Assembly: GCF_042453785.1 (NCBI RefSeq)
Contig: NC_091673.1
Coordinates: forward strand, 1,991,501 to 2,055,500
DNA from: Malus domestica
Lineage: Eukaryota; Streptophyta; Magnoliopsida; Rosales; Rosaceae
DNA: 64,000 nucleotides
Reading direction: 5' to 3'
The position numbers and the translations under genes were made by a program. How positions within the stretch are numbered: the first letter of the stretch is position 1; each line of letters starts with the position of its first letter. Below are positions 1-10,913 of this stretch, piece by piece. The notes beneath the pieces are model-generated. The model saw only the letters and a list, made by a program, of their open reading frames with translations. It had not been told where the DNA came from and searched no databases.

Positions 1-842
1 TCAAAATTAAATTAAAAAATTGGCACACATTCATCTCTCTCATCAACTCTCTTCAGCTTCTCTTTACATCTTTCTTGCCAAAATCCTCCTCAACCGCTCT
101 AACCACCCCACCTCCGTTACCCCCTTTCTCCCACCCCGCCTGCCTCTAACCCACTTGCAAATTATGTAGGCTCTTCCTCTCCTCCAACGGTCCAACCCTA
201 ATAGCCCTCTGCCAGACCCACCACCCAACAACTTCTCCGACATCCTCTGTGTTTTCCCCCATGACCCCTCTTTCATCGCCCCCTGCCTCTTTGACCCATG
301 AATCCTAGACTGGAGCCCCTCCCACCATGAATGGGCATCCAATGTTCTGAAGGTATGAGCCTCATTATTTAGTTTCTGCATCTTATGCGAGGTTGGAGGA
401 AGAAATTTTTAAGCATTAAAACTCCCTTGCAATATGTTTGATGTGTCGTTGAAATACATATATTAATCATGATTTATCACTCCTCAATTACTTATTTTAT
501 TGCATTCGATGGTTTTTACTTTGTTACATGGCTTGTTTTCATCCAAGTATAGTTCCACATTATACAACTTTTGGGAGATGTACTGAAGTTAGTGATGATT
601 TTAGTGTTTTCATGCTATAATATCTTTACAAATTATTATAAAATTCTGAAAGTATTGCCTAACTCATAAGTTTGGTTTTATTTCACTAATGTTAGTAATT
701 GTTTTCATAAGTTCATGTAACTCATACCACAGTGAAAAGATTTTTTTTTCTTCAGAATGACGTATACATTGCACATTGATAACTCATACCACAACAAAAA
801 AAAATTGAGTTGCACACGTATAGCGTGTGTGCCGATTGCTAG
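1..842 (+). mobile_element. Helitron-like 3' terminus (left end outside or at window edge)
   Basis: The right end has the hallmark of a Helitron 3' terminus: a short hairpin (stem CACACG at 813-818, CGTGTG at 824-829, loop of five) followed about nine bases later by CTAG at 839-842 and then a host T. The body upstream is AT-rich, with a C-rich exon-like patch at 61-354. No 5' TC terminus can be fixed because the window starts here, so the left boundary is arbitrary. A chance hairpin is possible. Confidence 0.45.
61..354 (+). pseudogene. Unidentified exon-like fragment, possibly captured
   Basis: This C-rich stretch reads in one plus frame as a proline/serine/leucine-rich peptide interrupted by two stops (the TAG near 167 and a TGA near 298). 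It ends just before a GT that would serve as a splice donor (AAG|GTATGAG near 354). The base composition differs sharply from the AT-rich surroundings. I do not recognise the protein. It looks like a decayed gene piece carried inside the Helitron-like element rather than a live gene. The minus-strand 105-codon reading of the same stretch looks like a shadow. Confidence 0.25.
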
Positions 843-923
843 TATAAATAGATGATAAGTGTAACACTACATCAAAAAAAAAAAAGTTATGTGTGCTCAA
901 GTTAGTAGGAGAAGTGCCAAGGG

Positions 924-1071
924 CTAGGATTCTCTCCCTTCCTCTTTCCATCCATTTCCATCCCCTCCTCTCACATTTTCTATTTTGTCTTTCTCCTTCT
1001 ATAAAAAATTAATATAAGATGTTGATATGGCTTAACCGTGACCATTCAAATAGGAGGAGAGAAAATCCTAG
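924..1071. repeat. MITE, Mutator-type family M1 (degraded copy)
   Basis: Inverted ends around CTAGGATTCTCTC and its complement enclose an AT-rich core with the family signature 'aatataagatgttgatatgg'. The same core occurs in the better copies at 3106-3315 and 40750-40945. No clear target duplication was seen for this copy. Confidence 0.45.
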
Positions 1072-1591
1072 TACCTGTCACAAATGTCTACATTCTAACT
1101 CAAGTGTGCTATAGAGAATGCCAATAAGAAAAGGGTCCAGAATACCAGACTGTCGGACCTTTCCTTGGCACCAAGTATTTACCTGAAACACGAGTGTATG
1201 ATTGTCAGAATTAGCTTGGCTCCTCAACAATTCACTATACGATGGATTTACAAATTTTTTTTGTTTATAATTGAAATTATTCATATTATAAATTAATTTG
1301 TAAAGATTATTTTTGCAAAAAAAAATATATATTGAAAATATAAAAAATGCTACTCTTACTACATTTGTACTATCTCTCTAATAAAAATGAGACTCATATA
1401 TGTTGATGAACCATACTTTTATTAAAAAGATAGTACAAATGTAGTATGAAAAATATGGTAAGTGTAGCTTGTACTCTTTAAATATGAGAGCGTTTTAGTT
1501 ATCGAACTATACAAAAATAGGACGAATTCAATAAACAAATCATGAATTGTCTATAACTATGTTATAATTGATTGATTAAACAACCGTACTT

Positions 1592-1758
1592 CAGCCACTT
1601 AGTACTACGGTCTAGTGATATTCCTTTTCACTTGTAAGTGAGAGATTCTAGGTTTGATTTTCGCCAAAAGTGAATTTGAACCACATTATTACTAACTCAT
1701 TATGAGGCTTAATCTACCTTTTTTTCATTAGCATAAATAATATCGTTTGTTAAAAAAA
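1592..1758 (+). repeat. tRNA-derived SINE (copy 1)
   Basis: The element starts with a pol III A-box-like stretch (GGTCTAGTGATATTCC) followed by a B-box-like stretch (GGTTTGATTTTCGCC). It ends '...ataatatcgtttgttaaaaaaa'. The direct repeat CAACCGTACTT at 1581-1591 and 1759-1769 is its target-site duplication. It is homologous over its length to 33694-33859, which has an unrelated TSD. Confidence 0.75.
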
Positions 1759-1769
1759 CAACCGTACTT

Positions 1770-2240
1770 GATCAATTGATATTATTGACAGGCAGTACAC
1801 ATATTTGCAATAATTTATCAACAGACGTTGATATTAAAATTGACATGCAGTACACGCATTGGCAATAATTTATAAAAAGACCATTTGTTTTTCTAAAAAA
1901 AAAAAAAAACATTTGTCACTATCTTTGAGAATCGTCTAATGGAAGCACAATCTTGACTCTTGAGTTCCCCCAAATGCATGCGCTCCATCACATGTATCCA
2001 TCACATGTATAACATGAAAAGGAAAAAGGTATATGATTGGCTTTTATTAATAGGTAATGTTGGGAAAATTGATTTTTAAATTTTTTATTTTTTATTTTTT
2101 TTAAATGAATCACTTTTTAAAATTAAATTTGATAAATTATATGACGTGATTATTGATAATTTAATTTTTAATTAATAACACATTATATAATTTACAAATT
2201 GAACTTCATCATCCATGCATAACGAATCTTCTCTTAGAAG
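1770..2240. repeat. Diverged third relative of the 6.7-11.4 kb duplicated unit
   Basis: Segments such as 'ttaaaattgacatgcagtac', 'cccccaaatgcatgcgct' and the 'tgattggcttttattaata' block occur in the same order as in units A (6745-8012) and B (8013-11375), with more divergence and gaps. No coding capacity was seen. Confidence 0.5.
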
Positions 2241-2462
2241 ACTTCTATGCCACTACGCTATAATACAAGTTGGACGTCAATTGTTGTAACACATGACGCA
2301 GGCAGCAGCAATGCTTAAAAATATGTCCAACATAAATAAACAGATAATAACAAAATATGGCTAATGCACATAATAAATACGGTTATAATAATTAGTTATA
2401 GTCTTTAAATAAGAAGTATTTTATTTAAATACCACAACTAATTCTTCTAACCATATCTTATT

Positions 2463-2635
2463 GTCACATCCCAACTCAACCATAGCATGATATTATCCGT
2501 TTTGGGTCAGACCCTCACGGATTTGTTCCTGGGCAAGAGAACCTCACTACCTAAAACGCATCATGCTAGGAAGAGAGGAGCATGTACATATAAGGTCAGG
2601 GACCAATCCCCACCCTGATGATGTGGGATACTACA
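2463..2635 (-). mobile_element. Short degraded Cassandra-related solo LTR
   Basis: It begins GTCACATCCCAACTC and ends GATGTGGGATACTACA, the reverse-complement ends of the Cassandra LTRs found at 8449-9105. The shared 'gcatgatattatccgttttg' block lies inside. The pentamer TTATT flanks it on both sides (2458-2462 and 2636-2640), consistent with a 5-bp target duplication. Non-coding fossil; no internal domain or second LTR. Confidence 0.6.
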
Positions 2636-2640
2636 TTATT

Positions 2641-3105
2641 GTGTGAATTAGTCATATTTTGTTGTTATCTGTTTTTTGTTTGAAGTGATGTTAATATTTT
2701 TTATCCGTATTGAAGGAAAATATGATAATATTACAATATGTTTTCAATAATAATAATAATATTATTATTACAATACGGTGATAACCTTTTATATCCATAT
2801 TCAAGTGTAAATAAAGTTTAATAAGCTCGATTGCCAATTATATCTTTTGCAGCTTCTGGACGGTATGGCGTTATTCACTAAAAACAAATCCAATTATTTT
2901 TATAATTCAAATTAATAAAAAAATGTTTATTAAAATATAATAATATTTCTTTTTATTTATAATAGAGAAAATCTCAAGATCTGCTCAAATAGATAACGAC
3001 GATCCGTATGTATATTTAATACCTCGTTATAAACGGCACTTTCTATTATTTAAGTCCTAATTCCAGCCCCCTTGTCTTTATCGTAGAATATTGTGTATTA
3101 AAAAT
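2641..3105. other. AT-rich intergenic, nothing recognised
   Basis: AT-rich, with a short (AAT)n/(ATT)n palindrome near 2747-2770. No open frame, RNA gene or clear repeat boundary was seen. Confidence 0.5.
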
Positions 3106-3315
3106 GGAGGCAGATTCTCTGCTCTCTCATTTTCGATGTCTTCCCGTGACCTTCTGTTTTATGTGGTCACAGTTAAGCCACGTCAATATTTTAAATTATT
3201 TTTTATAGGAATAATAAGACAAAAATAAATAGTAATATAAAATGTTGACGTGAGTTAACCGTGATCAAAAAACAAAAGGGCACAGAAGGACACCGAAAGT
3301 GAGAGGGCATTCTCC
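3106..3315. repeat. MITE, Mutator-type family M1, with 9-bp TSD
   Basis: Imperfect terminal inverted repeats of about 80 bp (left GGAGGCAGATTCTCTGC, right ending GAGGGCATTCTCC) enclose an AT-rich centre. A perfect 9-bp duplication ATTAAAAAT flanks it at 3097-3105 and 3316-3324, the length typical of Mutator-like elements. Non-coding. Related to 924-1071 and 40750-40945. Confidence 0.8.
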
Positions 3316-4446
3316 ATTAAAAATAACAACTGAAATATAATTTATTCCTTCATACCTAGGCAGCTGTTGTTTGTTGAATCTTGGAAAATAATACAATAGT
3401 TTCATAATTTATTCTTTCAATTTTCAACCAATGGTAGCCGTTGTTTGTTGAATATTGATATATAATTTATTCCTTCAATTTTCAACCTTCGCTAGTTCTT
3501 GTATTTCTTTTTTTTTTGGAGATGAGCTCATTCTTTTATTTGCAATTAAAGTATTTACACCATAAAAACTTTATAATTGGAATTGCTATTCTTTTAGTCT
3601 CCATTTGAGGATCATCTCTGTAAAAAATCATTCAAATCAGAGATCATTTAATCATCAAAATGCATCAAAATAAATCACCCATGTAGGTAACAAGTAGCAT
3701 ATTTATGATGAGCCATTGATTTGTTTGATATATTTGGATGACTAAAGGATATTTGATTCAAATGATTTTTAACGGATCTAAAATCAGTTTGAAGTTCTTA
3801 TAGATGATGTTCGTTTGTAGTTTTGGCTTGGTTAAGTAACAAGTCTTTTTTTTTTCTTTTTTTTTTCAAAAAAAAAAAAAGGGGACCCGATTGTGGTTTC
3901 GCCTTAGCAGTCCACCCTTAATGGGCCGGGAAGACTCACAGAGGCATTTTATTCTCTTCTTGACCATCATCGTGCGATTCACTAATACCATGAATCAATC
4001 TCAGGACTTGCTGTGTGGAATACGAGCCTAAAATTCATCTCCAACTACTAAGCCACCTCATGATGGTTTGTTGGGGTATGGCTGAAATTCTAAATTTAGT
4101 TTGCTTGGTTTTGAGCTAGGTTTGTTGGGATTTGAACTTTTATCTCCCCTTGAAACGATTCAGCTAGTGAAGTTGTAAGATGTATAATGTGTTTTTGTCT
4201 CTATAGGTACCGTTGTGAGGGGGATTGAAACTAAGCTAGCAATTAAACTAGTAATTATGTGATAACAGAATATTAGATGTGCTCTAGATTAGTGGGAGAG
4301 GTGTCCCTGTCACAAATATCTAGACTCTAAAAGTTTGATTGTTGATGGCTACCTCAAGTGCGCTAGAGAATGCCAATAAGAGCATCTGCAGCAGTCCCTA
4401 ATTTGCCTCGGAATTGAGTTGAACTGCCTTGTTGCCTAAAGAAAAT
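3316..4446. other. Intergenic; one moderate-copy repeat, otherwise nothing
   Basis: The stretch is AT-rich with T and A runs near 3846-3880. About 3880-4080 shares the 'gggccgggaagactcaca...gaggcatttta' signature with about 43060-43300, so it is probably part of a dispersed repeat. No gene was seen. Confidence 0.4.
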
Positions 4447-4645
4447 GGATTTGAATCCTCTCCTGAGCTTAGAAGGCTGAGCCTCCTGAGCAAATCACAA
4501 AAACCGTTGGATTTTAATTCAACGGCTAAAATTATTATAACTTTTAGAGGGACTCCTTATTTGTAACCGTTAGATCAAAATCTAATGATCCGTATGATTT
4601 GCTCAGGAGGCTCAGCCTCCGAAGCTCAAGTGAGGATCCAAATCC
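4447..4645. repeat. MITE, Mutator-type, 9-bp TSD
   Basis: Near-perfect inverted repeats of about 50 bp: the left arm starts GGATTTGAATCCTCTCCTGA and the right arm ends GTGAGGATCCAAATCC. Both arms carry the GGCTGAGCCTCCTGAGCAAA block or its complement. The perfect 9-bp duplication AAAGAAAAT is at 4438-4446 and 4646-4654. The 99-bp centre is non-coding. Confidence 0.85.
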
Positions 4646-4654
4646 AAAGAAAAT

Positions 4655-5571
4655 GGCTCCACCTCTGAAATAAAAAGAGGGGCAATTGGGTGAAGGGCAG
4701 AGCCCTTGCGGCTGCCCTGCCGACTGAAACTGGGGTCCGCGTAAGACCAGATCGAAAGTCTCCTTTGAAAAAAAAGAGAGTTAGAGATCTAAGTTCGAAA
4801 GAATTGCAAGCATAAACAACCATGACACAAGTTATAATTATTACATTATTGTTTCAGTACAAAAGAGGGAGAGAGGCGCTGAACTGCAAGCATTTCAAAC
4901 TGTCTCGACGAGGTCGAGTTCTTGTGATTATTTATCAACACATCTCATCAAATCCAGGAAAGGTTGGAAGATTGGAACGAACTAGTACGTAAACTTCGTA
5001 GTCCGTACAACGTTGTGACGAGGGAATAAATCAGCCTCATGCCACTGATGCACTAACATTAGGCTAATGGTGATGATATTTTAACACACAAAACTAATAT
5101 ACTTGTTGACATACTTTTTAATATAGGTGAGATCCAGTCCGCCTCTGGTGACTGCCTAACTTTAGTGCAATTTCGCTTATGATTCATTATCTTAGGGATT
5201 CGACGTGAAAATGAAGTGCCGGCTATCGACTACCTAACGCCCTCCTCCTCCTCCTCCTCCTCTATTTGGGCTTGGAATCAGCAACGTAAGATAAACTTAC
5301 ACAAGCATAGTTATTAAAAAAACAAAATCAATGGAAAAAGTTGATTTAGATCAAAATGGCGAAATTGATTGAAAATCAATTTGAAATGTGCAAATCGAGC
5401 AGTAAGAATAAAGCTTTGCATATTTAGACTTCAGTGTCTAATTTGAGCTTGTGAGTACCGTTCTGAACATAATGATTATGTGCATCAAACACACCACTTT
5501 ACTTTGACGTATGAGCTTTTCTGCCAAAATATTTTTAAAGACGTTTTAGGATTTTGTTATTTTGTTTAGTT
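4655..5571. other. Intergenic, nothing recognised
   Basis: Short open frames here have no recognisable family. A CCT microsatellite lies near 5241-5265. No repeat boundary could be fixed. Confidence 0.4.
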
Positions 5572-5735
5572 TTAATTTTATTTGTCACATAATAATACGG
5601 TTTAATAGTATTCATCTTCAATTAAAAGTGAATATCTTAAGTTCGAATCGCTTAGATAGCAAGTTTGATACCGATTTATCCCCGCCTTTTAGTGTAAATA
5701 ATATCGATGTATCCAAACAAAAAAATATAAATAGG
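5572..5735 (+). repeat. Degraded SINE-like copy
   Basis: The body shares with the SINEs at 1592 and 33694 a tRNA-like A-box region ('ggtttaatagtattcatctt'), a B-box-like AGTTCGAATC, and the 3' motif 'tagtgtaaataatatcgatg' before an A-rich end. It is more diverged and no target duplication was found. Confidence 0.4.
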
Positions 5736-5928
5736 ATATTTATTAAGTGTTAGGTTTCAATTAACTTTGAGATTTCTTCGTACTTTCCGGTGGATTCTAA
5801 CTTTCTTTTTCTTTAAGATTATTGTTGAATAATCTTCTTATTTTCATGTTGCGTCACGAGTGCCAAAAAAAGAAAACAAGTGTGAAAATAATTGTTCCAT
5901 AATTAATAGCTTTGTTGTCCTACTATTA

Positions 5929-5972
<44 letters not shown>

Positions 5973-6744
5973 TATATTGAATTTCTTAAAGTATTATTAT
6001 TTTTTGGTTGACAATGGGGCATAAGCGCGAATGAAAATGAAGATTAATAAGGATATCACGAAATCACGAGACCCAAATTATATTTGTAACTAACAACCGA
6101 CGACAAAAAAAGAATAGCTTGCCAAAAAAGACTGCACTCAAACTGCATGACAAACTCAAACGAGTCAAATTATCAGCAACAAAGTTCTTTTCACGATAGA
6201 TATGATGAATTTCACAAGACCAACTTTGGTGCATGAGCTCACGACAAGTCGGTTACTAAACTTCCCAGAGGGTGACTATCCACTTTTGCATTTGAAATCA
6301 ATTGTATTGCAAGTGTAGAATCCAATTCCACCATAATCTTATTAACTCCATTATTCCATGCAAGTTGCAGCTCAACCGATACACCTCAAACTTCAACACA
6401 TAGAATCTCACATCGACCAAGATTAGCACAAAAGCAAGAAGGGAGGTGCAACACAAGAACTTCCAGGAGCTCACCCGTTCTAATGCTACTCTCGCCCAAA
6501 CTCGCTTAAAATATTATTTTGTTCTCTATAAAAGTACTGATTCATTGACAAAAGAAATGGTGGAATGGATCAATTATGATATATTAGTTTGTTTTAGATA
6601 TGGTAGTATTATCCACACATCTCTTTTTAACTTCTTATACCTTCTTAATTTTTTATTGTTAAATCAAATGAATTAGAGAAGATTAATTGACAACAATTAA
6701 CAATAAGTGTATAAATAACACCACCTTTACATATTGATTAATTT
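5736..6744. other. Intergenic with an (ATT)n microsatellite
   Basis: A run of about 14 ATT units lies at 5927-5968. The rest is AT-rich without recognisable genes. A 76-codon open frame at 6446-6676 has no family resemblance that I can see. Confidence 0.5.
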
Positions 6745-7159
6745 CTATATTATATGCTTATCGTGAAGTCAGAGACTAACAACTGATTGCATTTAAGTCT
6801 TTGTCACACCAAACTATATAAAAAGCACTGCCAGCTTCTTTGGTCTAGTTTCTTAACTTGCAGGCAAAAATCTTATTATAAACAATTAAATTTTAGACCC
6901 TAGATGACGGAAAATGGAATTTGAAAATCGCTACTCTATTAAATTTTAGACCATAAAATTAATGTAAACGGTTTATGATTGATATTAGTATAATATATAT
7001 GTCTAAGGGGTACTACTAGTTCTCACTCTTTGATGACTTGCATATCCTGATGATGGTTTGCTCCATAATCTTTGAAGATTTGCTGGATAATGGTGTTGAT
7101 TTAATTGGATTCTTAGTTAGTATTAAAATTGACATGCAATACGTACTTGTTTCTTTGTT

Positions 7160-7395
7160 GAGAAATGCGCTGAGGAAACTCTTTCAAAGTGACTCTCTAT
7201 AAGCTCTCTCAAAGTGAGACTCTTTATAAACTCTTCGTCAGACTCTCTATCACCTCATACTTTTGGCACAATAAAGTCATTTCTTTGTTGAGAAATGCTA
7301 AGGAGATTTTCCTCCAGACTCTTCGTCACCTCATATTTTTTGCACAATAGAGTCTATAAAAAGTCTTACTTTTAAGATGTCTTAGCATTCTCTTC
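7160..7395. repeat. MITE family with 'gagaaatgctaagg' ends
   Basis: The ends resemble TTGAGAAATGCTAAGG and the complement near 7380-7394 ('cttagcattctc'). The body repeats 'actcttcgtcagactctc' and 'cacctcata.ttttggcacaata' motifs. A second copy sits in unit B (about 9250-9475) and a shorter relative at 39014-39164. Boundaries are approximate. Confidence 0.45.
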
Positions 7396-7550
7396 TTTGT
7401 TTAGAAAAGAAATTTAAAATTAATATGGACTACACACATTTGCAATAATTATTAAAAAGACTATTTATCACGATGGTCTGAAAACACAATCTTGAGTCCC
7501 CCCAAATGCATGTGCTTCTATTCCATCTACAATAGAATCACATGTATCCC

Positions 7551-7762
7551 AACTAGATCCTCTTCAGATTATCTTTGCGAGGATTCTAGGAATTCGTGAA
7601 TCGTGTATGTTTATCATACATCCTGCGGTCAGTTTTTGTACAGTATTGTTTGTGTTCAATTTTAATTAAAAGAATTTAAAATGGTTTCTGACCGCACAAT
7701 GTACGATGAAGGAACATGATTCACGAATTCTCGAAATTCTCACGAAGAGGATCCGGATTCAC
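7551..7762. repeat. MITE, family M2 (unit A copy)
   Basis: Inverted ends (AGATCCTCTTCAG...GCGAGGATTCTAG and CGAAGAGGATCCGGATT) surround a core with 'tgcggtcagtttttgt' and 'tttctgaccgcacaatgta' in inverted orientation. The family recurs at 63014-63224. The unit B counterpart (near 11095-11148) keeps only the left end, so it was shortened after the duplication. Confidence 0.6.
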
Positions 7763-8448
7763 CTGTATCACACGAAAAGGGAAAAGGTCTATGATTAGCT
7801 TTTATTAATGAGTAATGCTATAGAGATTAATTTTTAATTAAATTTTATAAATTATATGATGTGGTTGTATTTCTTAAGTTTTGAAGAACGTGTTTATTTC
7901 TTATAATTTAAAATTTTGGTCGAAAAAGTTAGTCTGCATAACATTATTCTTTTATCAAAAGATTATAGTAATCCCAGCAGTAGTGAAGCCACAAAGATGC
8001 AAGGAGGTGCGGCTATATTATATGCTTATCATGAAGTCAGAGACTAATAACCGATTGCATTTAAGTCTTTGTGATACCAAACTACATAAAAAGCACTGCC
8101 AGCTTCTTTGGTCTATTTTCTTAACTTGCAAGCAAAAAACTTCTTATAAACTATTAAATTTTAGACCGTAGATGACTGAAAATGGAATTTGAAAATCACT
8201 ACTCTATTAAATTTTAGACCATAAAATTAAAGGAAAACTAATGAAAATGGTTTGAAAATTTTGAGTTTTAATGATAAGGACAAAATAAAGGGTAAAGTGA
8301 ATAGTATCAGGTTTGACTTTTTAGTGTAAAAATGTGGTTTTTCGTTAAAGTGAACAATATCGTGGGCTTTTCGTTAAAGCTCCCTAAAATTAATGTAAAC
8401 GGGTTATGATTGATATTGGTATAATATATCTGTGTAAGGGGTACTACT

Positions 8449-9105
8449 TGTCACATCCTAGCCTAGGCCCCCACCACATCCCAGGCTAGACTCCACCGTA
8501 GCACGATATTGTCGTTTTGGGCTCCGACCACGTCCTCACGGTTTTGTTTCTGGGAACTTACACGAGAACTTCCTAGTGGGTCACCTATCCTGGGATTGCT
8601 CTTCGCGAACTCGCTTAACTTCGGAGTTCCTACGGAACCCGAAGTCAGTGAGCTCCCAAAAGGCCTCGTGCTAGGTAGAGATGAGAATATACATATAAGA
8701 CTTACAGGATTCACTTCCATGGGCGATGTGGGATGTTACAATCCACCCCCCTTAGGGGCCCGACATCTTCGTCGGCACATTTCCGGCCAGGGATTGGCTC
8801 TGATACAAAATTGTCACATCCTGGCTCAGGCCCCCACCACATCTCGGCCTAGACTCCACTGTAGCACGATATTGTCCGCTTTAGGCCCCGACTACGCACT
8901 CACGGTTTTATTTCTGGGAACTCACATGAGAACTTCCCAGTGGATCACCTATCCTGGGATTGCTCTCGCGCGAACTCGCTTAACTTCGGAGTTCCTATGG
9001 AACCCGAAGCCAATGAGCTCTCAAAAGGCCTCGTGTTAGGTAGAGATGATAATATACATATAAGGCTTACATGATTCACTTCCCTGGACGATATGAGATG
9101 TTACA
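8449..9105 (-). mobile_element. Cassandra TRIM retrotransposon, two LTRs, 5-bp TSD
   Basis: LTRs at 8449-8740 and 8812-9105 start TGTCACATCC and end ATGTTACA, reading as Cassandra in reverse. They enclose a 71-bp internal region containing GGCTCTGATACA, the complement of the usual initiator-tRNA-Met primer site. Each LTR holds a 5S rRNA-like segment on the minus strand (about 8561-8640 and 8926-9006, with 'gcttaacttcggagttcc' and 'gggtcacctatcctggga' blocks). Target duplication CTACT is at 8444-8448 and 9106-9110. It is non-autonomous and has no coding capacity. The two LTRs differ at a modest number of sites, so it is a relatively young fossil. Unit A shows the uninterrupted site. Confidence 0.9.
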
Positions 9106-9502
9106 CTACTAGTTCTAACTCTTTGAATATTTGCATATCCTGATGGTGGTTTGCTCCATAATCTTTGAAGATTTGCTAGATAATGGTGTTGATTTAATAT
9201 TGGATTCTCAGTTAGTATTAAAATTGACATGCAATACATAATTGTTTCTTTGTTAAGAAATGCTAAGGAAACTCTCTCAAAGTGAGACTCCCTATAAACC
9301 CTTCGTCAGACTCTCTGTCACCTCATACTTTTGGCACAATAGAGTAATTTCTTTGTTCATAAATGCTAAAAAGACTCTCTATAGACTTTCCTCCAGGCTT
9401 TCCGCAACCTCATATTTTTTGCACAATAAAGTCTATAAAAAGTCCTACTTTTAAGATGTCTTCGCATTTCTCTTCTTTGTTTAGAAAAGAAATTTAAAAT
9501 TA

Positions 9503-10913
9503 GGATAAATTTCATAAAACTACCTCAACTATTGGGTCAGTCACAATTTCATACCCCATCTTTAAAAAATTTCAATGTCATACCTCATCTACGAATTTTT
9601 TACAATTTCATACATTCCGTCAGTTTTCTATCAATTTTTCAGTTAAAATAGTGACATGGCTTAAAAAAATTAAAAAATTAATCAAATATTAAAAAACAAA
9701 AAAAAAATCATTTTGAATTTTTTTTTTTGCACAGGGACCCACCCTATGCCCTTTTTTCCCTCTCCTTTTCCTCCCCCACTTCTCTCTCTCGCCGTGCCCA
9801 TAACCCCCTTCCTTCCCCCACCTGTCTTCCCCAAACCCAGATCCCACTCCCAACTACCATACCATCCCAAACCCAGATCCCACTTCCTGTTACCATTCTT
9901 CGGCACAAACCCAAAATCAACCAGATACCATCCCAAACCCAGATCCCACTCCCCGCTACCATACCATCCCAAACCCATATCCCACTTCCTACTACCATTC
10001 TTCGGCACATCCTTTAGCGCAACTACTCCTCCCTCACCTCCCTTACCTTTTTCAACGCCCTCATCCGCAGCCACTCTCCTCCACATACAGCAAATTTGCC
10101 AAAACCCTTACCCCGGAAACCCTATGAAACTCTTCCTTGCTCTCCTTGTACCCAGCCACCTGCGCAATCACCATCATGGCGTCTTCTACGTCATACTGCA
10201 GCAGAGAGATTTGAGGGTTTGAAGGGGCAGAGGAAGAGGGCATAAATGGTACTAGAGCATAGAGAGGGCCGGTTGACCCGATTTGGTAAAGGCGAAGTCT
10301 GAATCAAAGAGCGAGTCGGTCGATGGCTGTATAGACGAAGGGAAGGCGGGACGGAGTCGAGCGATGGCGTGTGCAGGTGAGGTGGGTGATAGGCATGAAG
10401 GGGAGAGATGGATGTAGTGATCAGTGCAGAGGATACGAGATGGGTGGGATCTGGTGAGGGAGGGTGCAGACGGGGTCGACGAGGTCGGGTTAAAGGGTGA
10501 AGGTGATGAGATGGTGAAGGGCCAAGGTCAAGGTCGGGGCCGACAAGGCTACTGTTGCAGCGTGAAAGGGAGAAAGAGAGAAAAAATACTAGAGGAAAGG
10601 GGATGGCAAATGAAAAACCTAGGTGGCTTAGGGGGTTCTGGGCACGGCGAGAGAAAGAAATGGGGGAAGAAAGGGTACGGGGTGGGTCCCCATGCAAAAA
10701 ATAAAAATAAAAATGATTTTTTTTTTAAGTTTTTTAATATTTAATTATTTTTTTAAGCCACGTCACTATTTAACGGAAAAATTGGCATAAAACTAACGGA
10801 ATGTATGAAATTGTAAATAATTCGTAGATGAGGTATGACATTGAAATTTTTTAAAGACGGGGTATGAAACTGTGACTGACCCAATAGTTGAGAGAGTTTT
10901 ATGTAATTTACCC
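9503..10913. mobile_element. Non-autonomous Mutator-like element, Pack-MULE candidate
   Basis: Long imperfect terminal inverted repeats (about 200 bp; both ends contain 'aactattgggtcagtcac' or its complement) bound a 1.4-kb insert. The perfect 9-bp duplication TTAAAATTA is at 9494-9502 and 10914-10922. Unit A has the same site uninterrupted near 7430. The interior is much more GC-rich than the flanks and does not look like transposase. It includes a 102-bp tandem duplication (from 9831 and from 9933, built on 'ccaaacccagatcccact') and a minus-strand open frame at 10061-10243. Composition and structure suggest captured host sequence, an inference. Confidence 0.75.
10061..10243 (-). pseudogene. 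Possible captured ARM-repeat gene fragment
   Basis: This 60-codon open frame inside the Mutator-like element reads a helix-like peptide containing DAMMVIAQVAG and GVRVLANLL. That resembles the ARM-repeat region of plant U-box proteins (IAEV.G..E.F..VGGV..LV.LL pattern), a match from memory only. No U-box, no continuation beyond the frame and no splice context was seen. It would be a transduplicated fragment rather than a gene. It could also be unrelated low-complexity coding noise. Confidence 0.25.

Larger units (their letters stand above)
6745..8012. repeat. Tandem duplication, unit A (1.27 kb)
   Basis: This block and 8013-11375 are collinear copies. Shared markers in order include the 'tatattatatgcttatc' start, the 'ggggtactacta' block, 'gatttgctggataatggtg', 'ttaaaattaatatg', 'ccccaaatgcatg' and 'aagatgcaaggaggtgcggc' at the end. 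Unit A lacks the two large insertions of unit B and so shows the empty sites. It is non-coding and contains two older MITEs (7160-7395 and 7551-7762). Confidence 0.8.

Noticed and set aside
8561-8640. A 5S rRNA gene
   Set aside because: The 5S-like sequence is diverged, sits inside an LTR and recurs in the partner LTR and in a solo LTR; it is the Cassandra-type domain, not a functional 5S gene.
8509-9039. 176-codon frame across the Cassandra element
   Set aside because: It crosses both 5S-bearing LTRs and the primer site; non-coding TRIM sequence that happens to be open.
9713-10222. Pro/His-rich frames of 96-169 codons on both strands
   Set aside because: They derive from the 102-bp tandem repeat and low-complexity C-rich DNA inside the Mutator-like element.
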